A program made the translations under genes and the position numbers. From Limnomonas spitsbergensis (Eukaryota; Chlorophyta; Chlorophyceae; Chlamydomonadales): a DNA stretch of 64,000 nt. The stretch lies in contig JAYJMM010000120.1 in the NCBI GenBank assembly GCA_037349105.1, forward strand, positions 7,940,001 to 8,004,000. The letters run 5' to 3'. Within the stretch, counting starts at the first letter, position 1, and each line of letters opens with the position of its first letter. This document shows positions 1-10,700 of this stretch, piece by piece. Below the pieces are notes generated by a model. The model did no database searches and had not been told where the DNA came from. It was given only the letters and a program-made list of their open reading frames with translations.

Positions 1-288
1 TCCTGATGATCTCCGATCCATCGACATTACGATGCCTATTGACCTAGTGTGAAGACTGATGACAGTCAACATAACTTCGTGTTGGTCGCCTGGAATGCCC
101 CTGAGAAGTGAGAACACGCTTGCAAATAGCGATGGCTAAGCAAATTGCAAAGTTGTGCCACATTTTTCATTTCAGGCCGCAAGGACCCCACTCGGGCCGG
201 GGGAAGCGGGGAAATTCCCATCTATTTACCAAATCCAGAAGGCGCTCTGTGTCTCTCTTAAAAAGTAAATAATGTCGACCTCACTCAC

Positions 289-3003
289 CTCGGTGAAGAC
301 CCTTTCCTCTGCCTGTGCAAGGACACCGCTGGCCACGATGTAGCAGTCCCCTGTAGGCAGCACCAGGGGCAATTAAATATTCAGGGCATACATGGGGTCA
401 AGACAGGGAAACTCTTATAATGATTCCAGGGTTTCCAAGGTGTTTCCCGCACATGGTTTAGCAGAGGAGATACAGGGACTAAAAATGTAGAAGAAAGAGC
501 ATGGTATGGCCCGCGGTGTTCATCCTCCACATCTGTCTGCATCGGAGTGGCAATGACATGCTGTTTTGCATCAGAAGATGTGCCTGTAGCCCACCTGCCG
601 TCTCGACCTTTTGGACGCCATGCTTGTCTGCCAGCTCATCAAACAGAGAGAAAAGCCTGATGGTGAATCATGGGGGAATGAGGGGAGGACATTCAAAACA
701 GAGAGGAAAGCCTGATGGTAGATCCAGGGGGATGAAGGGGGGATATTCAAAACTGAGAGAAAATAATCAAGAAAATCAGGACAACCAAACCAACAAACAG
801 CAGAAAAGCTGGGCATGCAAAACGGAAAGATGTTTCAGCCGGCGAGCTGGATTAATGAAAGGGGGCACAGTGAGAAAATCATTGGCCGTATCCCATCCGG
901 CACCCTATCTGCGTGAAAAAACGTCACCCTCATGCTGGTTACGCAAGCAGGCCTGGAGCACCTGTGTAAAAAAATGCGCAGAGCTGTACAATGGCCGGAA
1001 ATTTCGTTTTTGCGGAAGGCATTATGGCAATAACTCGGCTACATCATACGGCCTACAGTCAAGGGGCCCTGCTGCAACCTGGTGCAACAAGGTGCCTGCT
1101 GCTTGGGAAGGTGCCTGCTGCTTGTGCCGCACGTCAGAGGTCGGTACACTAATGGCTGCACAGCAGCTACAGCAGCCTGCTAGAGGATATCTGATGCACG
1201 CTAAAACATACACGGGACTTCCTCCCCACTTGCACTAGGCTCATCCTATCAGCCAAGCAGTAGCTGATAAACATCCCACAACACATGTGATGTCAAAATA
1301 AAAAGCCTCCCAGCCCGCTGGCTGGTTCCCTTTCCCACCAGTTGAGGAATGTCATGACAGCCACAGGTGCCACATGTTCGTGAAACCTGCATCGCATTTC
1401 AGCAGACATTGACGTCGTCGAAATGGCATAGGCAGCAGCATGGCCCTCCTGGGCAACAAGCGGCTCATGCAATGCACCATGATCCTCTCCTGCTGCCAGG
1501 GCAGCAGACTCTGCATGGGCTCTGTGACAGGTCAGCATTGCCGCCCACCCACCCGTGTTGTTTTAGTGTGCAACACACCCCAATGGGGGGGCTGCCGGGT
1601 GGCCACCCTTTGGCGGATGGAGACCAGACCTTTACCGACCTACAGCTGGTGGCCCAAGCAGCAGTCGTTGCTGCACCAGGCCCCACCTGGCCACAGCCCG
1701 TGATGTCCCTGAATTGCAGCTGGGCTGTGCTGAATAAAAAGACCCCCCTTCCGGTATACATTTTGCCTGGCTCTCGACTTGCCAGCCACTAGAAAGGAAA
1801 CCTAGCCACAAAATTTTCAAAACCCTTTGCCCCTAAACTTAGACAATGCGAGGCTGCAGAGTCAGAGTCCCTGCTGAGCCGGTACCGCATAGCCCGGCTT
1901 AGGAGCATTTTAAGCAAAACAGGGAGCCGCGGTCGATTTCCTGTTCATGGGCACCATTACACTGCCCATGAACAGGAAATCAGCCGTAAGCACTATCTGA
2001 TCTCACATATTACCCACCATGACTTAATCCATGACTAGAAAACTAGGATTCAGCACCATATGATCTCATGTAGCCATTAAGTGATATAAGCATATAGCAC
2101 TCACCGACAATATCCATGAAGAGTATGGAGACCCCATGGTGTTGGCAGGCAAGGACGTTGCTGCTGCCGCCTGCACCGCTGGGGGCTTTGGGAGATCGTA
2201 GGTAGTCCATCACATGACGCGGGAAGATCTGCGGCAGGTAAGGAGTCGGGCATGCAGATGGCTTGCCTTCTTGTTCATATGATTCTGCAGGTGGGGCTTT
2301 TCAGACGTTCGGATTTCCAGGAGACATGCCAGAGGGAGTGAATGCCTGCTTTTCAAGACAGGGCTATAAGTTGTGCAAGCCAAATTGTGTAAACTGTGGT
2401 CTTTATGTCAGGGTGGGTATGGCGATTTTATTAACATCCATTTCCAAATGGTGTTCAGATTTCTTAGATGCGTGTTATAAAAAAAGCTGCTACGGTGTCA
2501 TGACGTAATTGTCATAGGTGTATGTGTTGATTTGAATTTAAAGGCTCGGTCTGTCACCGTTTATTATTTCACCTGGCAGAGAAGGTACGCCTGCATCTCT
2601 GGCGCCCGCGCCTGCACAGCCTCCGACTGTATCCTGGCGGAAACGTCAGTCTGGGTAAGGAGAATCGACGGCCTGCAACGGGAAACAAGGCAGGAGCGGA
2701 AAGGATTCAGAGAGCCAAAATATACCTGACATAAAAGTGGATAAGCCGAATGACCCTGCACTCATGAGAGTCATGGGCATGGCAAGGCCTGCAGGCTGAA
2801 CATGTTGCACATACATGTCAGATATTGTCGTTTGATTCTCCAATGATATTGAGAAGCTAGCAAGCACGCTTGCAGGTTGATCCCAGGCACATGGAGGGAG
2901 AAATCCTACCGTCCTGTGAATGGATTAGCCTTCAACTTAATGTCCACATTGTGCCAGCAGGTTTGTTCCACAATGGTGACTTCTGCCTCTCCACGGGCCA
3001 AAC
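289..3003 (-). CDS. Class III nucleotide cyclase (probably guanylate cyclase), 3' part only, with a frameshift
   Basis: Class III cyclases convert ATP or GTP to cAMP or cGMP. Exons on the minus strand, in coding order, are about 2910-3003 (PAS-like, WHNVDIKLKANPFTGR), 2573-2672 (ILLTQTDVSARI linker), 2105-2228 (IFPRHVMDYL then ILFMDIVG, with the first metal-binding Asp), 1339-1386, 595-656 (LFDELADKHGVQKVETAG) and 289-350 (GDCYIVASG, with the second metal Asp). Codon phases match at every junction except around exon 1339-1386, which is one base short. There GFTNM is in one frame and APVAVMTFLNW in another. The Glu in KVETAGDCY is the residue usual in guanylate cyclases, where adenylate cyclases have Lys; the second specificity residue would lie past the left edge. 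The family assignment is firm. Whether the gene is intact is doubtful. The 5' exons were not found, so the protein start is unknown. Confidence 0.82.
636..772. repeat. 55-bp tandem repeat over the 3' splice site of a cyclase exon
   Basis: Copies of AAACAGAGAGAAAAGCC begin at 641, 696 and (diverged) 750, a period of 54-55 bp. On the minus strand the copy nearest the exon holds the acceptor used at 656/657. The second copy keeps the same ACCATCAGGCTTT acceptor-like sequence inside the intron. Confidence 0.75.
1555..1740 (-). mobile_element. Diverged copy of the hAT-type MITE family
   Basis: It shares the internal order seen in the intact element at 8056-8245: a GGTGGCC segment, ACCGACCTACAGCTG, GGCCCAAGCAGCAG and an AATTGCAGCTG end. 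The terminal repeats are eroded and no target duplication is visible. It lies in an intron of the cyclase gene. Confidence 0.55.
1935..1981. repeat. Perfect 19-bp inverted repeat with 9-nt loop
   Basis: GATTTCCTGTTCATGGGCA at 1935 is followed after 9 nt by its exact reverse complement, ending at 1981. It lies in a cyclase intron. It is too short and lacks the flanks to be one of the recognised MITEs. It could be a snapback scar or a small hairpin RNA precursor. Confidence 0.9.
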
Positions 3004-3249
3004 CTGAGCCCCAGTTTGCCATCGCGGCGCAGTTTCTGTTGCTCGGCAACCTGGAGAATGCAAACTCATTGCGACAGGCCTCGCCCGAAGCGGCCCCAAA
3101 GCTCCCTAGGTCATGTCCTGAAAAAAGGGGCGTATAAGACCTTTTACCTTTAAAAGGACACAATTTTTGTAATAAAGCGTCCACCCAATATCAGCTGTGC
3201 TGCACAATTTTGTGTATACGGTCAACATATGACCAATGTACTTGTACAC

Positions 3250-3880
3250 GCAATGCACATATAATAAGCATGGGGTATGCTTGGGACAAGCATGGGGTAT
3301 GCATGGGGTTTGCATGGGATATGCATGGGATCAAGATGGGGTACACATGGGGTATGCATGGGGTATGCATGGGATCAAGATGAGGTACCCATGGGGTATG
3401 CATGGGATATGCATGGGGTATGCATGGGATCAAGATGGAGTACGCATGGGGTATGCATGGGGTATGCATGGGATCAAGATGGGGTACGCATGGGGTATGC
3501 ATGGGATCAAGATGGGGTACGCATGGGGTATGCATGGGGTATGCATACCCCATGCATGGGATCTGCTCATATGCTCATATGCATGGGGTATGCATGGGGT
3601 GTGCATGTGGTGTCCATGGGGTATGCATGGGGTGTGCATGGGGTGTGCATGGGGTATGCATAGGATATGCATGGGGTATGCATGGGGTGTGCATGGGATA
3701 TGCATGGGGTATGTATGGGGTATGTATGGGGTATGCATGGGGAATGTATGGGGTATGTATGGGGTATGCACGGGATATGCATGGGATATGCATGGGGTCA
3801 TGGGGATATGCATGGGGTCTGCGTGTGATATGCATGGGGTCTGCATGGGGTCTGCATGGGGACTGCAAGGTATGAGAATG
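3250..3880. repeat. GCATGGGGTAT microsatellite/minisatellite array
   Basis: About 50 degenerate 11-12 bp units (ATGCATGGGGT and a GGGATCAAGATGGGGTAC variant) fill this stretch. The orientation flips once, at 3530-3557, where 28 bp form a perfect palindrome centred on TATGCATA. All six frames are open across much of it because of the repeat, so the long ORFs here are not genes. Confidence 0.93.
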
Positions 3881-4930
3881 GAATATGCTGATATGCATGG
3901 CATTGCATTTCTTACCATCCTCGCTGCCAGGCGTTATCCTCCAGGATCCTCCTCTATGATGTCCTGATGACGAGAACAAACATGGCGGTTTGGGAGGTTA
4001 GGTGACCGAAAGAGGCGATTTATGATGGTCGCATACAGTGTACACTAATATATTCATGCCATGCAGCACACTTAACAAAATAGATCTTCGCATACAAAAT
4101 GCGACATATATCTTCCTTCGCAGCCTTTGCCTGCAGGTCAAGATGCAACCTGGGCCCTCATGGGCCATCGAGCAGAACAGTAGGTGTGGCTGCGTCACCC
4201 CCTGTGGCATCAACGCAACAAACTAAGGCAAATTTTGAGAGGGCCCGGCTGTCACCATGGTCCGCTTATCGCCGCTCACCTGCTGAATATGTCGCTCCGT
4301 TTGCTACACGTTAATGCTGCGCATTGAGGCAGACCCAGCTGCGGTGATCCAACAGCAGCAGGGGGAACAGTGGACGGCTGGATGACAGAAATGAGAAAAA
4401 GTGTCTGGCCAAATGTATCAATCTCAGCTTAAAATCATAAGCAACAGCGTGTAAGGATTCCTGGGGAAAAGAATAATTATAAGCTACACTTGAGCCCCAC
4501 TTAGGCTGCACTTGAGCTACATCCCGGCCTGCGGCTGGGGGCGAGGGCTGTTGCTGGAGGCCCTGTTGGGGGCCCGCCTGGGGGCCCTCCTGTAGCAGGC
4601 CCATCAGCCAGAGGCCGCTCATTTGTGGGTTCCGAATGACACAGAGGTGGCTGCCCCGATGCCTGTCCAATAATGTTAGGGACAACCTACAAAGATGGCG
4701 TCGTCAGCCAGGGGGTGATGAAGCCAGAACAACTCCTTCCCGCCAGCCACCCCGGCTGCTTCCTCCCCAAACAAACATCTTTCACAGCTTTTCCTGTCCA
4801 TTCCAGCTTCCAAATGGCATTTCGGTGCAATGTCTTACAGAGCTTCTCGCAACAGAGGATGTTAAGAGAGAAGCAAAAGCGAGCTCACCGGCACTGCACA
4901 CGTGTTCTCATATCAATATCTTTTGTAGAC
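3881..4930. other. No supported gene
   Basis: Both strands have ORFs of up to about 124 codons. I see no family motif and no pair of splice sites with consistent phase. The minus strand at 4500-4640 is Gln/Pro-rich and could be an upstream exon of the cyclase, but nothing supports it. Treat it as intron or spacer. Confidence 0.4.
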
Positions 4931-4931
4931 T

Positions 4932-5113
4932 GCAGTGCATGGCAGACCGCTTTGGGGCTTTGGGGGGCCGCCACACCTCCACCACAAGGCCAGATGAGCC
5001 TACACCTTGACCGGCCTTCGGTCCGCGGCCCAAGCAGCAGGACTCACTTCCCTCGGCCCCTTCAGCTCTATGCCACGATATAGCTAATTGTAGCTGAGTG
5101 CGCTAAATGACAG
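4932..5113 (+). mobile_element. Diverged MITE copy, same family as 8056-8245
   Basis: It contains GCAGACCGCTTTGGGG near the left, GCGGCCCAAGCAGCAGGACT in the middle and CACGATATAGCTAATTGTAGCTGA plus GCGCTAAATGACAGTG at the right, matching the family's internal layout and its CAGTG terminus. No target duplication was recognised. Confidence 0.55.
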
Positions 5114-6755
5114 TGTTCCCTCCTTCCTGACCTTGCTGGAGGGCATTGCATTGCGCTGCCAATGAGACTGTCAAGCAGGTTTCGCGAGTCACGGTGTGTT
5201 TCAGAGTTGCGTGACATGAAGGAGGGGGAGTCGTCCCCGGTTGCATAGCCCCTCCCGGGAGGTGCCGCTGGACTCTGGGGAGGCACTTGCCATGCTCCCC
5301 TGTCAAGGGATGAAAGGAGCAACGGGTCAATGGAGCATCGGGTGAAAGCATGCCGACCTGCTCATGGCATTCAAAAGCTTACGGGCCACACCCGCGCCAT
5401 GGCCACCAATTAGGACGTAGACATCACAGACCGTATGCAGTGCAGCATCTCAAAGTTTTAGCTGAGGCGTGTGGTTCATTTTACAGATTTAATTTTAATG
5501 CTAGTGAAGCAACTAAGCTTAGGGTTAAGGGTAAAGTAAACCCTAAACCCTACTTCAGGTAGTTCTTGGCTAGCAGCTGAGGACACCTGGTTTGGCAAGC
5601 TCTCTTTCTTGGGCTACCAGCAGATGTCAGCCATGGCTTGGGCAAGACTGCAGAGAGGTGCATGTCCGGCATCCTCTCAAAGGTGGTCTGGTTTGCACTT
5701 GAATTACCCAGTCATGCACTGCCACTGACTTCCTCAAGGTGGGGAACCACACTGTTCATACTTCATAGGAGTCTAGTCGCCCACGTCCCCCTTCAATCAC
5801 TGGAAAAGGGGGACAAGCCATAGCTGCTGCAATATTGATCCAGGCCCTCCTTTGTTTGTCAGCCACGCTGACATGAGAAAATAAGTGTAGAAGGAGAAGG
5901 ATACAAATCTTATTTGATAATTGCTTTGCATACCGATACTGTATCAGCACATAAGCATTTTCCATGCATATACCTGCCCTCCAGCTCACCAGCTGTGTTT
6001 ATTTACATTGTCCAGGACCCATGGCTGCCTGGCTTCTGCACCTCCGCACATTGCGCACATCGCCGCCTCCCCATCCATGCTGAACATGTGACGCAGCACC
6101 GACAGGGTAGCCTCCTTCAGATCAGCCGGGGGGAGCACTGGGGGCCGCGGCCCATAGTACCTGTTACCAACAAGCGTGGGCGGTCGTGGGGACAGAATCA
6201 TGGTATTCTTGACTCTAAAGCCGAGGGGCAGGCCAACCGATCAAGCCAGCCAGCCACGGCCCGCGGCAGTACATCCTATGAACTGCCTTAGAAACTTCTT
6301 TCAACCGCATTAGAGATTGCCCAACGTCATACGCTTAGGGTACGCTTAGGGTGTAGGATAGCCAGCCCAAGAATTGATGCACCTCGCGCAGCCAGCATTG
6401 ACAAACTTCGTGAGTCGGTAATGGCAATTTTAGGTGGACACCTAAGCCTTCATAAAACGCCGAAGAAGTTTAGGGTTGGGAGTTAGTTTGGCCATCAATA
6501 GACACCTTCGAGCAACGTACTGCGCCACAGGGCGAAATCGAGTAGCGAGAGTCAAATTCATCGATGCGGAGGAACTCTTTGAAGACACCATAGATGCCCA
6601 GCACAGGAGTGGCTCAACCAGGAGAACGAGGACGAGGATATTGGATTATTTCGATTACTCCTGGCTGCTGATGTCCAAATGGCCTTACACGCAACAGCAA
6701 CAAGTCTCAAGCAGGCACTTAATAACCGGCACAATGCGGGCAGGACAGCAGGTAT
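5114..6755. other. No supported gene
   Basis: Apart from the telomere-like motif this stretch shows no recognisable repeat or protein family. The minus strand at about 5990-6170 is open and reads as coding-like sequence (ADLKEATLSVLRHMFSMDGE). It might be one exon of an unknown gene, but no partner exon was found. Confidence 0.35.
5518..5552. repeat. Interstitial telomere-like motif, inverted
   Basis: TTAGGGTTAAGGG runs into CCCTAAACCC within 35 bp, so G-rich and C-rich telomere-like strands face each other. A few more single TTAGGG motifs lie at 6330-6360. The runs are too short to call a true telomere remnant with certainty. Confidence 0.4.
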
Positions 6756-7060
6756 CAGATGCCGTGAGAACGATGCTTGCACTCCATGCAGTAGCTCCCC
6801 GCATGCATGCCGATACACCGCCCGAATGCAGTCGCTCCCTGCCGGCAAGCCGGCTCCCCACTTGAATGACAACACCCTGCCTGCACGCAGAGTATCCCAC
6901 TGGCACGACAGCACTCCGCCTGCATGTAAAAGCATACCACCGGCAGGACAGCGCCCTGCCAGCATGCAAAGCACCCTGCCGACATAACTTGCGCCCGGCC
7001 ATACGGATAGCAACCCGCGTGCATGCAGTTGCGCCCCACGGGCACGACAACACCCGTCCG
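6755..7060. repeat. Degenerate GCATGC-rich tandem array
   Basis: Imperfect units of about 35-40 bp, each with a GCATGCA core and a CGGGCACGACA-like segment, fill this region. Several frames stay open, giving repetitive Cys/Gly peptides that are not genes. The right end of the array runs directly into the left arm of the inverted repeat at 7054. Confidence 0.7.
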
Positions 7061-7179
7061 GGACGCCTCTGTATGGGGCACACCTGCACGCGTGCAGGAG
7101 GAAAGCATCAGCATGCAAGGCCCCCTCGATGCCACATCAGTGTTTCTTTTAGCGGTCACCAGACCACCCGTAGGTGGCC
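7054..7179 (-). repeat. Left arm of a 1.1-kb-spaced inverted repeat
   Basis: This arm is a nearly exact reverse complement of 8202-8331. It includes a copy of the 3' end of intron 1 of the glycosidase gene, the first bases of its exon 2, one MITE end (CAGTGTTTCTTTTAG) and the flanking target duplication. The inverted copy was therefore made after the MITE had inserted. Exon 1 of the gene lies between the arms. Confidence 0.85.
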
Positions 7180-7206
7180 AGGATCATGCCAGCTGGACAA
7201 TGCAAA

Positions 7207-7350
7207 GACCCCGGAAATTTTCCGGGGAGGGGGGGGAGGTCCCCGGGGAAAAAACTGATTTCCAGGGTAAATGTACGGCATCGAAGCACCCCTGAACTTT
7301 TCCGAGGTGCCCGTTTCACCCCGGAAAGACCCCGGAACTTTTCCGGGGTC
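7207..7350. repeat. Pair of CCCCGGAA/TTCCGGGG hairpins
   Basis: Two near-identical short palindromes, 7209-7227 (9-bp stem) and 7328-7350 (10-bp stem), flank a third degenerate copy at about 7290. The stem sequence recurs on both sides of GGTAAATGTACGGCATCG. The function is unknown. They lie 350-500 bp upstream of the glycosidase start codon. Confidence 0.7.
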
Positions 7351-7702
7351 AATCAGAAACGGGCTGTTGAAGTGCCAGCTGCTCGCGACCATGGTCGATA
7401 TGCCAGCTGTACGGTGCTGCAGTTGCCTCCAACCGATATGCCCCGGGATCGTCGCCCCGATGATCGCGCATCAAGTCCGACACTGTCCCTGCAGTCACTT
7501 CGCCCCATCATCTCATTTTCTGTATCCGTTTCAAACTAAGTTGGCGCCACTACCGGTAGACACACCAGCCTAAAAAGACCGCTCCTGTCCGGCTCGCCGA
7601 AGCTGGCACACATCGATGCTCCTCCAAACCTGGCACACCTCGATGATTCACTGTGGCTAAATGACGCAGCCTCTTAGATCCCCTTCTGTCTCCTAGGTCT
7701 CC

Positions 7703-10700
7703 ATGAAAACCGCCACATGGTGCACCACATGGCTTCTGCTATCCCTGGTGGGGATGCCGCTATGCTGGGCGACAGTTGCTGGCCCGATGGGCTTGAATCC
7801 TGCAGCAGCCCCAGGCAGCTATCAGCACAGATCTAGCCAGGGCAAAGGGCATCAAGTTGCCCGGAGGTGGCTTTTGAACTGGACTGACGGTGCCTACCCC
7901 AAGTGAGATGATTCAGGAAGCCACGGCTAATAATCTACCGACCGATCCGATCTCCCGGCATGGAAGCCAGACATGTGGCTTTTTTTGCTGCAGCCATGCG
8001 ACTCATGTTTCCCGCCTGAATTGATTAGATACACCCTGCTGTCTGGTATGTGGCACAGTGTTTCTTTTAGTGCGCTTCAGCTACAATTCGCTACATCACG
8101 GCCTACGGCTGTGGGGGCCTGGGGCAGCAAGTCCTGCTGCTTGGGCCACAGGCCATAGGTTGATCAAGAATTTGTCCAACTGGCCCAGTGGTGGCCGCCC
8201 GGCGGCCACCTACGGGTGGTCTGGTGCCCGCTAAAAGGAACACTGATGTGGCATCGAGGGGGCCTTGCCTGCTGATGCTTTCCTCCTGCACACGTGCAGG
8301 TGTGCCCCATGCAGAGGCGTCCCGGACGGCCCGCTGGCAGGAAATGGCGACCTTGGCCTAGTGATCGGAGGCAACCGCGGTGCCCTGGGACCGCTGCTGG
8401 CTAGCGACTACCTTGCCGCCGCCCCTGCCTGGCAGGCCAGCAGCCTCGGCCTTTACTTTGGCAAGAACGACTTCTGGGGCTTCCCCGACGCCTTGACCTT
8501 CCACGCAGGTTTTCAGCACTTCTCTGTGGGGTTCCTGCTGGCATCCATTACTGACATCAACTATCACTCCCCGGGAAAGCAGCATGATCATCATGAGCAG
8601 CAGCAGCAGCAGCAGCAGAACGTACGCTTGCCCCACTTCAGTGCCCGCCAGAGTCTGGCCGATGGGTGGCTGACGGCCACGGCCTCCTCAGCAGTAGAGC
8701 TCTCTTCACAACCCGCTGGCAAGCGTGAGCCAGCTGCCGCCACCAGCTCAGGCGGCAGCTACTCTCTGTCCGTCGAGGCGGTTGTGCTTTCAGCACGGAA
8801 CACAGTGCTGGCCAACTTCACCGTCACCTGCCCGCCCGGCATGACCTCTGCCACCTTGCGTCTTGAGCTAGGAAGCAACAACCCCTTTGGTATGCCCCTG
8901 TCGGTCACATCAGTACGCAGCGCCCGCAGTGGGCAGGGCCGGGTCCCGGGTAGCGGAGGCGGCAACAGTCATGTTGCAGGTGATGGCCCTAGGCCCCTGC
9001 TGTCCCTTCACAAGTCGTCTGTGCATGGAGGTGGGCTATACTCCCCCGTTCTAGTACCCTGCGCAACTGGGCAGATCATGCTCAATGGGCTAAGAACCTT
9101 CGATGTCGATGTGCACAGCGGCCGATTGACGGTCGCCAACGGTACTCAGCGGCTGTGCCTCCGCCTTGTCCCGCCAATGGGAAAAAATACCGGAGGAGGA
9201 GGGCAGCAGCAGCACCAGCAGCAGGGGCAGCAGCAGCAGCAGGAGCAGCAGGAGCAGCAGCAGCAGGAGCAGCAGGAGCAGCAGCGCGTGGTTACTGGGA
9301 GCTGCGACGATCCCTCACCCAGCTGGGTTATGTTAGCGGGCCGGATTCAGCTAGTGCTCCCTGGAGCTGACCGGTCCAATGGGGAGGCGACGGAGTCCCC
9401 GCCGGCTGGCGCGACGTGCCTGGGCGTTCTCTCCTCAGGCGCAGGCGCACACTGCCCACCGGGCTCCTACGAAACCCGTGCCAGTGCTAATGGTGCCTGC
9501 CAGTCGACGCAGTGGTCAGTGAAGCCTTTGCCGTGTAGCCGTGTGGAAGAAGACAGGGCGCTGCTTTGGAGCCATGACCGCGAGACGGGTTTCGTCCATT
9601 CCCTGGCAGCGGGGGCCGACGGACGCTGCTTGGCCTCGGTTGGGCCAGTCGCATCAAACGACGTCGCGCTGGCGGTGCATCTCCTTAAGGAGCCAGCTGG
9701 GGGCGCCACCAGAGGGCAAGAAGCTTCTGGGAGTGCCACCGGCAGGAAGGGGGCATCATCTGCTGCTGGGGATGGCGGGCCTCCACATACTGCTGCCGCG
9801 GTGGCTACTGCGCGCAGCGGGCCACGGGCTCGACGGCTGGTTGGAGGCGGAGAAGGGAGGAGCGCTCACCCTGGGAGGGAACCGTCTTTGCTTCCGCTGG
9901 GTCAGGTGCTGATCGACTGTCAGTGCGGCAGCCCTGTGCAGCTGACCGTCGGGGTTGCCACTGAGCGGGACGTGCGGGAGACCTTCCAGCAGGGCTCATT
10001 CAGCCGTGCAAGTCTTGAGGCGGCGGCGCAGGTGCTGGCATCGCCGCGCGGCCACTATGATGATGGTGGTGCGGCGGCGACCAAGAGGCCTCCCTGTACT
10101 GTGCCGCGATGCAAATCAGAGGGTTCTTCCAGTGGGGAAACGATGCCCGGAGGCAATCACGGATCTGATTCAAGATCTGGATCCCGATCTGGATCTGGAG
10201 GTGTGCGTGAGGCTTCAGACAGAGTGCATATCGGGGCAGAACCCTCCTCTGACCCGCAGGCTGAATCTTCAATGAACGACAGCAGTCTGTCAGATCTGGT
10301 GCCCAATGCCAGCCTGTCAGATCTGGAGTTCAATGCCAGCCTGTCAGATCTGCTTCGACAGCATGGGGACTGGTGGGACAGCTTCTATCAACGCAGCTGG
10401 CTGGATCTTGGGGGGCCCTCTGGGAAGTGGCCGGACCTGGAGCGCTTCTATGTGGCAATGCTGTACCTCATGCGTAGCAGGTGTGGATGTGTAGCATGCA
10501 TGCAGGCGGGGATATGCAACATGCATGCCAGTGTGGATGTGTAACATGCATGCCAGTGTGGATGTATAGCGTGCATGCAGGTGTGGATGTGTAGCATGCA
10601 ATCCATGCGCTGATTTGGCACACGCTTGAAGCATGCTATCGTAAATATCTTGATCATATCCAGGCGATGTTGTGCCTCATGCAGGGCAGGTAGGTATAGG

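Noticed and set aside
3191..3979. Several ORFs of 120-243 codons on both strands
   Set aside because: They lie wholly in the GCATGGGGTAT array and encode only Met-His-Gly-Tyr or Pro-Cys-Ile-His repeats in every frame.
5518..5552. A chromosome end or telomere fusion
   Set aside because: Only two to three degenerate units face each other; too short to support a fusion point.
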